Source: Bifidobacterium breve (GTDB lineage Bacteria > Actinomycetota > Acidimicrobiia > Acidimicrobiales > Ilumatobacteraceae). From it: 5,513 nt of DNA. The stretch covers positions 1 through 5,513 of the forward strand of contig CAMDBY010000121.1 of NCBI GenBank assembly GCA_945889575.1. The letters run 5' to 3'. The notes under the pieces are model-generated. The model searched no databases and had not been told where the DNA came from. It saw nothing but the letters and a program-made list of their open reading frames with translations. Positions 1-5,024 of this stretch are shown here, in pieces; position 1 is the first letter of the stretch; each line of letters starts with the position of its first letter. A program made the translations under genes and the position numbers.

Positions 1-425
1 CACTGGTATTTCAAGCGCTCATTTACCCGGTCACGGATTGCCGCATGGGCACAGAGTCATACGTTGAAAACGCTGCAGGCCCTTTCCTGCGCAGTGCCGA
101 CATGGCGTCATTCATTGACTTGTACATCGGTGACATCACATCGCCAGAAGATCCTCGCGTCTCGCCCATCATGGCCTCGCCAGCAACACTTGCATCGTGC
201 CCTCCTGCTGTCATCATCACTGCTGGTCATGACCCATTGCGCGACGAAGGCGAACAATACGGTCATGCACTAATTGCAAACGGTGTCGAGGCGAGCATCG
301 TGCGCTACTTCGGCATGTTCCACGGATTCTTTTCACTGTTCCCGTGGCTCGATGACGGCAAGGCCGCCGTTTCTCAAGTATCGAGCGCCATTCGTGCCGC
401 GCTTGCACCACCGCGCAGTAAATAG
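1..425 (+). CDS. Alpha/beta hydrolase (HSL family), C-terminal part only
   Basis: This is the C-terminal 140 residues of a hormone-sensitive-lipase-type alpha/beta hydrolase (hydrolase fold-3); the start lies left of the window. The reading frame is open from the first base and ends at TAG. The visible part begins at the strand before LIYPVTD, which in this family follows the nucleophile helix. It contains the catalytic acid in GHDPLRDEG and the catalytic histidine in MFHGFF. The HGGG oxyanion loop and the GDSAG nucleophile must lie upstream and cannot be checked. By my count about 65 of the 140 residues match the next gene downstream, so the two are tandem paralogs. Family members hydrolyse carboxylic esters, usually of short or medium acyl chains, in the cytoplasm; the actual substrate is unknown. 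An internal ATG at 45 is in frame, but it sits inside the conserved fold and is not the start. Confidence 0.88.
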   Translation, partial: LVFQALIYPVTDCRMGTESYVENAAGPFLRSADMASFIDLYIGDITSPEDPRVSPIMASPATLASCPPAVIITAGHDPLRDEGEQYGHALIANGVEASIVRYFGMFHGFFSLFPWLDDGKAAVSQVSSAIRAALAPPRSK

Positions 426-462
426 TTCTCGCACCGCCGGCGTTACTGTGGGTGAACGACAC

Positions 463-470
463 GAGGGGGA
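463..470 (+). promoter_or_regulatory. Ribosome binding site of the second hydrolase
   Basis: The purine run GAGGGGGA ends three bases before the ATG at 474. The core GAGG has ordinary Shine-Dalgarno spacing. It fixes the ATG at 474 as the start and suggests independent initiation rather than coupling, since the upstream stop is 48 bases away. No promoter or terminator is evident in those 48 bases. Confidence 0.6.
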
Positions 471-473
471 ACT

Positions 474-1382
474 ATGTCTCTACATCCACAAGGAATCGCA
501 CTGCTTGAAATGATGGCATCACTCGGTGGGCCATTAATTGAAGAATCAACGCCAACCGAATACCGCGCGTTTCAAGCGACTCGCGTGATGCCGCCCACAG
601 AAGACATCCACGAAGTGCGTGATGTCAGCGCTGGCGGGGTATCTTGCCGCTTGTATCGTCCGAATGCAAACAAGAATCTCGGATTACTTGTGTACTACCA
701 CGGTGGCGGATGGGTCATTGGAAGTCTCGACGGATACGACGCATCATGCAGAGCACTTGCGAACCGCATGGGTCATGCTGTGTTGTCTGTTGATTATCGC
801 CTCGCTCCTGAACATAAGTATCCGGCTGCTGTTGAGGACGCACTGTGCTCATTGCGATGGGCATACGACAACGCAGATGAACTTGGTGTTGATCCCAACC
901 GCATTGCAGTCGGAGGCGACAGCGCGGGCGGAAACCTGGCGGCAATTGTCAGTCAACAACGCCCAGTGCCTCTTGTTTTTCAGTTGCTGATTTACCCAGC
1001 AACTGACATGACACAGTCTCGTGAGTCACAAGTAGAAAATGCTGCAGGCCCAATACTTACTGCGCCAGTGATGAAGTGGTTTATTGATCACTACATGCCC
1101 GAAAATTCTGACATGAAGGCAGAACTTGCGTCACCTCTCTTTTCACCAGACAATTTGTTGAAAGGTGCGCCACCAGCCCTCATCATCACTGCCCAGTATG
1201 ACCCGCTGCGCGATGAGGGTGAAGAATACGGTCGTCGCCTCATTGCAAATGGCGTCACCACCAGCATGGTGCGTTACAACGGAATGTTTCATGCGTTCTT
1301 CGGCATGCTCGGACTTCTCGATGACGCAGATACTGCTCATTCACTTGCTGCAAGCATGACCGCCAAAGCCTTAAACGGTTAG
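474..1382 (+). CDS. Alpha/beta hydrolase, hormone-sensitive-lipase family esterase
   Basis: This is a complete 302-residue esterase/lipase-type hydrolase (alpha/beta hydrolase fold-3), close to the usual length of about 310. Visible motifs in order are the oxyanion-hole HGGGW at 76-80, the family-typical DYRLAPEHKYPAA at 107-119, the nucleophile elbow GDSAGG with Ser150, the acid Asp243 in YDPLRDEG, and His273 in MFHAFF. The full Ser-Asp-His triad is therefore present and the enzyme should be active. An N-terminal cap precedes the hydrolase core and no signal peptide is seen, so it is probably cytoplasmic. It should cleave carboxylic esters; substrate unknown. The segment between the nucleophile helix and QLLIYP looks about four residues shorter than in EST2-like relatives, by recollection. 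It is the second copy of a tandem pair. Its TAG stop overlaps the stop of the convergent glycosylase gene by four bases. Confidence 0.95.
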   Translation: MSLHPQGIALLEMMASLGGPLIEESTPTEYRAFQATRVMPPTEDIHEVRDVSAGGVSCRLYRPNANKNLGLLVYYHGGGWVIGSLDGYDASCRALANRMGHAVLSVDYRLAPEHKYPAAVEDALCSLRWAYDNADELGVDPNRIAVGGDSAGGNLAAIVSQQRPVPLVFQLLIYPATDMTQSRESQVENAAGPILTAPVMKWFIDHYMPENSDMKAELASPLFSPDNLLKGAPPALIITAQYDPLRDEGEEYGRRLIANGVTTSMVRYNGMFHAFFGMLGLLDDADTAHSLAASMTAKALNG

Positions 1383-2038
1383 CTCAATTCTCTTGCTCGC
1401 GTAAAGACAGCGTCAAGCATTGGCTCAGTCAGTTTCCCCGTAAACGTGTTCTGCTGGCTGGGGTGATACGAACAAATGATTGTGATGCCGTCTGTTGCTG
1501 TGGCTTCAACACCGTGACCAAACTTTGGCCGTGGGCGAACGCCCCATTCCTTACACACCGCTTCGTACGCAAAATTTCCTAAGCACACGACAACACGAAC
1601 TTTTGTCAGTAACTGACGCTCACGCACCAAGTATGTGCGACACGAGTCACGTTCATCAATTGAAGGTTTGTTATCCGGCGGCGCGCACCGCACAGCAGAC
1701 GACACCCATGCACCAGTAAGACGGAGTCCATCGTCACGACCAACCGAAAGTTCTTGTGTTGCGAGGCCAGCGCGGTGCATCGCGCGATACAACCAATCGC
1801 CACTGCGATCGCCAGTAAACATTCGCCCAGTTCTATTCGCACCGTGTGCTGCTGGTGCAAGACCCATCACCCAGACCGCCGCGGATGGGTCGCCGAAGCC
1901 AGGAACACCCTTGCCCCAGTACTCCTCGTCTCGGAATGACGCACGCTTTTCTAGTGCCACATCTTCACGCCATTGCACTAACCGCGGGCAGGTTCGACAC
2001 GCCGAAATATCTGCACACACTTTGTCTAGGGAATCCAC
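1379..2038 (-). CDS. udgB: Uracil-DNA glycosylase, family 5 (UDGb)
   Basis: This protein removes uracil, and in this family also some other deaminated bases, from DNA as the first step of base excision repair. Numbered from the GTG at 2038 it has 219 residues, matching the size of the Thermus UDGb. Motif 1 is GLAPAAHGANRTGR (59-72), with Ala where families 1 and 4 carry a polar catalytic residue; this is the family 5 hallmark. Motif 2 is YHPSQQNTFTG, with His192 and Asn197. Four cysteines (14, 17, 118 and 133, spaced CX2C and CX14C) fit the 4Fe-4S cluster of families 4 and 5. The frame stays open upstream to an ATG at 2149, but that start would overlap the divergent phosphatase gene. GTG at 2038 or 2047 gives the normal N-terminus just before the CX2C; 2038 is preferred, 2047 is possible. 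Confidence 0.93.
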   Translation of the reverse strand: MDSLDKVCADISACRTCPRLVQWREDVALEKRASFRDEEYWGKGVPGFGDPSAAVWVMGLAPAAHGANRTGRMFTGDRSGDWLYRAMHRAGLATQELSVGRDDGLRLTGAWVSSAVRCAPPDNKPSIDERDSCRTYLVRERQLLTKVRVVVCLGNFAYEAVCKEWGVRPRPKFGHGVEATATDGITIICSYHPSQQNTFTGKLTEPMLDAVFTRARELS

Positions 2039-2045
2039 GTGCTCC

Positions 2046-2055
2046 ACAGTAGGTT
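2046..2055. promoter_or_regulatory. Possible overlapping divergent -10 elements
   Basis: Two TANNNT hexamers overlap between the divergent starts. TACTGT on the minus strand (2051 to 2046) ends 7 bases before the GTG at 2038. TAGGTT on the plus strand (2050-2055) ends 8 bases before the ATG at 2064. These distances suit leaderless transcripts, which are common in Actinobacteria. No convincing -35 hexamers were found, and a GAGGGG run at 2056-2061 could instead act as a ribosome site for the plus gene, although only two bases separate it from the ATG. This is suggestive only. Confidence 0.25.
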
Positions 2056-2063
2056 GAGGGGCA

Positions 2064-2720
2064 ATGGCTTCCAAGAAAACCCCTGCTGCCCATAGTTCGT
2101 CAACGCTGATTCTGTTGGTGCGCCACGGCCAAACCCCAACCACAGGCAAGATCTTGCCTGGTCGTGCAGCGGGGTTACACCTTGCTGAGGCCGGAGTTCA
2201 ACAAGCACACATGGTGGCAGAACGTATTTCTGAATTGCCACGAGTTGATGCCATCTATGCATCTCCACTTGAACGCGCTCGTGAAACTGCAGCACCTATC
2301 GCAAAGGCTCTCAAGCAACGAGTAAAAATCAACAAGGGTTTACTTGAGTGCGACTTCGGTGATTGGACCGGAGAACAACTCGGCACTCTTATGAAAAAAC
2401 CGGAATGGGCAACCGTGCAACGTTCGCCCAGTACATTTCGTTTTCCAAACGGTGAGTCATTCACTGAAATGCAAACCCGCATGGTCACAGCACTTGATGG
2501 CATCCGTGCTGCACACCCCGGCGGCATCGTGGTGTGCGTGTCACACGCAGACCCCATCAAAGCAGCCGTTGCTCACGCCATGGGCACCCATATCGACCTC
2601 TTCCAACGCATCGTTATCGGCACCTGCTCGGTCAGTGCTATCGCCTACTCAGGCCACGGCCCCATTGTCCTTACTGTGAATTCCACAGGCGGTTCTTTGG
2701 CCGACCTGCGTCCTTCGTAA
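2064..2720 (+). CDS. Histidine phosphatase family protein, MSMEG_4193 type
   Basis: This 218-residue member of the phosphoglycerate-mutase-like (2H phosphatase) superfamily probably transfers or removes phosphate through a phosphohistidine. The signature LVRHGQT places the nucleophile at His21. Arg71 in SPLERARETA is the second phosphate-binding residue, Glu95 in LLECDFGDWTG is the likely proton donor, and the second histidine is His161 in VSHADPIKAA. The DPIKA and FQRI segments after that histidine, and the ECDFGDWTG and FPNGES stretches, are the pattern I associate with the actinobacterial MSMEG_4193 subfamily, annotated as a probable phosphomutase of unknown substrate. No signal peptide is visible. 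The ATG at 2064 leaves a normal short N-terminal tail before the first strand. It is the first gene of a tight operon with the DUF3090 and SCO1664-type genes. Confidence 0.92.
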   Translation: MASKKTPAAHSSSTLILLVRHGQTPTTGKILPGRAAGLHLAEAGVQQAHMVAERISELPRVDAIYASPLERARETAAPIAKALKQRVKINKGLLECDFGDWTGEQLGTLMKKPEWATVQRSPSTFRFPNGESFTEMQTRMVTALDGIRAAHPGGIVVCVSHADPIKAAVAHAMGTHIDLFQRIVIGTCSVSAIAYSGHGPIVLTVNSTGGSLADLRPS

Positions 2721-2743
2721 GTTTTCTGGCACACTGATTACAC

Positions 2744-3277
2744 ATGGGTTTTTACTACGACTTCGAAAATGCAGATGCATTTGCAACAGGCGCAATTGGC
2801 ACCCCCGGTGAACGTACTTTCTACATGCAGGTACGTGCCGATGGACGCACAGTGTCTGTGAAGTGCGAGAAGCAACAGGTAGCTGCTCTCGCGCAATACC
2901 TGCGCAACATGCTTGCCGACATGCCCGACATGACCGGCTCAGTTAACAATGCCACTGCAACATTGCAGAACCCGGTTGAGCAAGATTTTGTTCTCGGTTC
3001 TGTGGGCCTCGGTGTTGATCGTTCCAATATGCGCATGGTGGTGCAACTGGAAGAAATGATCCTTGTCGACGAAGACGATGACGATGTTTTTGATCTGCTG
3101 GATGATGCCGATGAAGATGAAGACCCAAGCACCGTTGTGCGCGTCTTGTTAACACCAGCACAAGCTCGTGCATTCTGTGACACTGCTGACTTGTTCATCA
3201 CAGCAGGTCGTGAAGAATGCAAGTGGTGTGGCTCTCCCATCAATCCTTCCGGCCACGCTTGCCCTCGCTTTAACTGA
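2744..3277 (+). CDS. DUF3090 family protein with C-terminal Cys/His motif
   Basis: This 177-residue protein belongs to the actinobacterial DUF3090 family, function unknown. Supporting features are GTPGERTFYMQVR (19-31), the EKQQVAALAQYL segment (42-53), PVEQDFVLGSVGLGVD (77-92) and LTPAQARAFCDTA (136-148). The C-terminus carries Cys159-X2-Cys162, then His171 and Cys173 in SGHACPRFN, a likely zinc site of small treble-clef or ribbon size. Residues 109-127 form a very acidic linker (14 of 19 Asp or Glu) between the two halves. The protein stops at CPRFN, slightly earlier than relatives I recall, which continue with a short basic tail. The start is the first ATG after an in-frame TGA nine bases upstream. 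No Shine-Dalgarno sequence is seen, so initiation probably depends on coupling to the phosphatase gene 23 bases upstream. Confidence 0.87.
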   Translation: MGFYYDFENADAFATGAIGTPGERTFYMQVRADGRTVSVKCEKQQVAALAQYLRNMLADMPDMTGSVNNATATLQNPVEQDFVLGSVGLGVDRSNMRMVVQLEEMILVDEDDDDVFDLLDDADEDEDPSTVVRVLLTPAQARAFCDTADLFITAGREECKWCGSPINPSGHACPRFN

Positions 3278-3278
3278 C

Positions 3279-3983
3279 ATGTCTTCAGACGCCGAAGCCC
3301 TTCTGGCGCTCAGCACTGCCCCCATTGATATCGAAGGCAGAATGCCGAACAGTTCGAACGCCACATTTTTGGTGCAGGTGGGTGACCCAGACGCGGGCAT
3401 AAAAGGCATTTACAAACCACTACGTGGTGAACGCCCATTGTGGGACTTCCCTGCTGGCCTCTACAAACGCGAAGTTGCTGCGTATCTGCTGAGTGAATCT
3501 CTTGGGTACCACTTGGTACCACCCACTGTGTTGCGCGATGGTCCACTTGGCGAGGGCTCACTGCAGTTATTTATCGACTACGACCCTGCAGAGCACTACT
3601 TCATTATTTACGAACAGCGTCCTGACTTACACGAACGCCTGAAAGCAATGGCCGTGTTTGATGTGGTGATGAATAACACCGACCGCAAAGGTGGTCATGT
3701 TCTTTTAGATAACGACGGCGCGATTTGGGGCATTGATCACGGAGTGTGCTTCAGCGACGATTTCAAATTGCGCACAGTCATCTGGGACTTTGCAGGTCAG
3801 ACCATTGCCGACTCTTTCTTGTCGCCACTCGAATCTCTTGTGCAATCAGTACCGATTGCGATAGCGGCTCTGCTGTCAGACAATGAGATCGAAGCGATGC
3901 TTGAACGCACGGAATGGCTGCTGGAAAATCGAGTGTTCCCGACCCCTGAGAGCAGATACCAGTACCCCTGGCCCTTGTTGTAG
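3279..3983 (+). CDS. SCO1664-family protein, PI3/4-kinase-like fold
   Basis: This 234-residue protein belongs to the actinobacterial SCO1664 family, which is distantly related to phosphatidylinositol 3-/4-kinases and other atypical kinases. Candidate functional residues are Lys46 in GIYKPLRGERPLWDF (nucleotide-binding lysine), Glu65 in YKREVAAYLL (helix C partner), the catalytic-loop-like stretch DVVMNNTDRKGGHVLL (128-143), and the metal-binding Asp153 in GIDHGVCF. The C-terminus ends in the family-like PWPLL. No glycine-rich P-loop of the classical kind is evident, and no membrane segment is seen. The frame opens further upstream, to 3168, but that stretch is the 3' end of the DUF3090 gene read in another frame. 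The ATG at 3279 follows the DUF3090 stop by one base, which indicates translational coupling. Its substrate is unknown, and I cannot tell a lipid, protein or small-molecule kinase apart from sequence alone. Confidence 0.9.
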   Translation: MSSDAEALLALSTAPIDIEGRMPNSSNATFLVQVGDPDAGIKGIYKPLRGERPLWDFPAGLYKREVAAYLLSESLGYHLVPPTVLRDGPLGEGSLQLFIDYDPAEHYFIIYEQRPDLHERLKAMAVFDVVMNNTDRKGGHVLLDNDGAIWGIDHGVCFSDDFKLRTVIWDFAGQTIADSFLSPLESLVQSVPIAIAALLSDNEIEAMLERTEWLLENRVFPTPESRYQYPWPLL

Positions 3984-4025
3984 GGCAATCGCTCCGCTTC
4001 GCGAAAAACAGCATGATTCCAGCTC

Positions 4026-4044
4026 GGAGAAGTAGGTAAGAATG
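4026..4044 (+). promoter_or_regulatory. Candidate ribosome binding region with competing ATG
   Basis: GGAG (4026-4029) and AGG (4034-4036) lie upstream of the ATG at 4050, but 20 and 13 bases away, which is long. AGG is better placed (5 bases) for an out-of-frame ATG at 4042. That ATG opens a 10-codon frame ending in TGA at 4072-4074, overlapping the main start. Whether the short frame is translated is unknown. Confidence 0.3.
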
Positions 4045-4049
4045 CCCAT

Positions 4050-5024
4050 ATGGCAGAAGACCTCGAATCACTGATTCGTCGAGCAGACCTCGATGAACTT
4101 GTCCGGTTTGTTGATTCCACCTGCCACGCACGAGATTGGGAACAACTGGTGCGCATTCGTAATGAAGCGCGCAGTGCAGTGTCGACTGGTCGACAGTTGT
4201 GGCCGATTGCAACTCTTGCCAATTACCGTCTTGCGTTGTGGGCACCAGCAGAAGATGCAGTGCGTGCGCTTGATGACACTGCTCGCACATTTATGCCAGG
4301 GCCAGTCAGTGAAATTATTTCTGTTCATCACACATGGGACGAACTAGAAGAGCATCTTGCAACAGGACACGACAGATCCCTCATCGCGCACGAACGCGCA
4401 ATGCGCGGCGATGGAATTTCATTTGATGAACCCACCGCTCTCGATGTGCCGATGCAAGTCCAAAATTGGGAGCCGCCATATGTGATGGCGAACTACACCG
4501 ACGACGGCGTTGATTTTCCGGCACCAGACCTACCTACCTGTCGGGACTCGCTTGACACGGCCGAAGCAGATCCGGTCGATGACCCCGATTCCATCTATGC
4601 GTTTCGTCGACTCGTGGAACCATGGACCGCACACTCGAACGGCGACGCAGACGCATGCGTTGTGGAAGGTGGAGTACCAGAGGCTCTTGGCGCTCTGGGC
4701 CTATCTCACGCCCGTACAGCGTCCCTCAGCCCCTATGAAGCACTCAGTTGGCTGGCGTGGACCGCAGCAAGTGGTGGCGCTCACGGTAAGCGTCGCGGCG
4801 CTGCAACCGGCAGAGGCGAAGCGTGGTGGTTTCTTGCAACATTTGTTGGGCTGGCAGATGACTGGCCATGCGACCCAGACGAATTCGGAGACATTGTGAC
4901 ATCTCTTGAATTCACTGCCTTTACATATGACAAAGCCCCCACTGGTGGGTGGGGGCTTCATCTAGTAATTGAGGACCCAGAAGAGGGTCTTGCGATTGCG
5001 CTGCGCGCAACCGACGTTGAATAA
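4050..5024 (+). CDS. Uncharacterised actinobacterial protein with SGGAHGKRRG motif
   Basis: The function of this 324-residue protein is not recognised. Residues 1-75 are predicted mostly helical and rich in charged and aliphatic positions. Residues 80-120 contain GPVSEIISVHHTWDELEEHL. A loop-rich acidic middle (about 150-200) follows. The most distinctive part is residues 227-268: a Trp-rich helix, then SGGAHGKRRGAATGR (241-255) and AWWFLATFVGL (258-268). The Gly/Arg/His cluster next to paired tryptophans looks conserved and could bind a phosphate or nucleotide, but that is a guess. It loosely resembles the actinobacterial DUF6183 family from memory, unverified. The C-terminal WGLHLVIEDPEEGLAIALRATD reads like a genuine domain end, which supports coding up to the stop. 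No signal peptide or membrane anchor is seen. It lies 66 bases after the kinase-like gene, so it may be the operon's last gene or separate. Its last 90 bases hold three inverted repeats. Confidence 0.8.
   Translation: MAEDLESLIRRADLDELVRFVDSTCHARDWEQLVRIRNEARSAVSTGRQLWPIATLANYRLALWAPAEDAVRALDDTARTFMPGPVSEIISVHHTWDELEEHLATGHDRSLIAHERAMRGDGISFDEPTALDVPMQVQNWEPPYVMANYTDDGVDFPAPDLPTCRDSLDTAEADPVDDPDSIYAFRRLVEPWTAHSNGDADACVVEGGVPEALGALGLSHARTASLSPYEALSWLAWTAASGGAHGKRRGAATGRGEAWWFLATFVGLADDWPCDPDEFGDIVTSLEFTAFTYDKAPTGGWGLHLVIEDPEEGLAIALRATDVE
4933..4958 (-). terminator. Hairpin, likely terminator of etfA, inside the opposing gene
   Basis: The arms AAGCCCCCAC and GTGGGGGCTT are perfectly complementary over 10 bp around a 6-base loop (TGGTGG). 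It lies 66 bases past the etfA stop in etfA's direction of transcription. It also falls within the last 30 codons of the plus-strand gene, where it encodes part of KAPTGGWG. Neither side has a strong T-tract: minus-strand reading continues TGTCATATG and plus-strand reading CATCTAG. Efficient intrinsic termination is therefore uncertain, but the stem is far stronger than chance predicts in 5.5 kb. It could work in both directions. Confidence 0.5.
4972..5010. repeat. Two further short inverted repeats at a convergent gene end
   Basis: Two small stems lie between the main hairpin and the abutting stop codons. The first pairs 4974-4978 (GACCC) with 4985-4989 (GGGTC) around a 6-base loop, and extends by a wobble and an A-T pair on the plus strand. 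The second pairs 4996-5001 (TTGCGC) with 5005-5010 (GCGCAA) around TGC. Each is weak alone, and neither has a T-tract. Together with the hairpin at 4933-4958 they give three stems in 78 bases of coding sequence. Confidence 0.35.

Noticed and set aside
434..441. CGCCGGCG palindrome between the two hydrolase genes
   Set aside because: It is a short GC palindrome with no loop and no T-tract, and is too weak to call an operator or terminator.
619..990. A 123-codon plus-strand frame inside the second hydrolase
   Set aside because: It overlaps the HGGGW and GDSAGG coding region in another frame, has no ribosome site and shows no recognisable protein features.
2039..2149. Upstream extension of the glycosylase frame to an ATG at 2149
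   Set aside because: It would overlap the conserved RHG region of the divergent phosphatase and add residues not seen in UDGb relatives.
2821..3243. A 140-codon serine-rich open frame on the minus strand opposite the DUF3090 gene
   Set aside because: The Ser-rich stretch is the complement of the Asp codons of the acidic linker. The plus strand has clear family motifs, so this is a shadow.
3168..3278. Upstream extension of the kinase-like frame to an ATG at 3168
   Set aside because: It lies entirely within the conserved 3' end of the DUF3090 gene. The ATG at 3279, one base after the DUF3090 stop, gives the family-like start.
3505..3520. Two GGTACC palindromes four bases apart
   Set aside because: They lie in conserved coding sequence (LGYHLVPP) and are short. 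There is no regulatory context.
3971..4049. Possible terminator or promoter in the 66-base gap after the kinase-like gene
   Set aside because: Only 4-bp stems (GCCC/GGGC and TCGC/GCGA) without a T-tract were found, and no convincing -35/-10 pair. The gap does not show whether the next gene is in the same operon.
4180..4195. Inverted repeat TGTCGAC-TG-GTCGACA, resembling an operator
   Set aside because: A 7-bp arm is close to chance expectation in 5.5 kb, and it lies within coding sequence far from any start.
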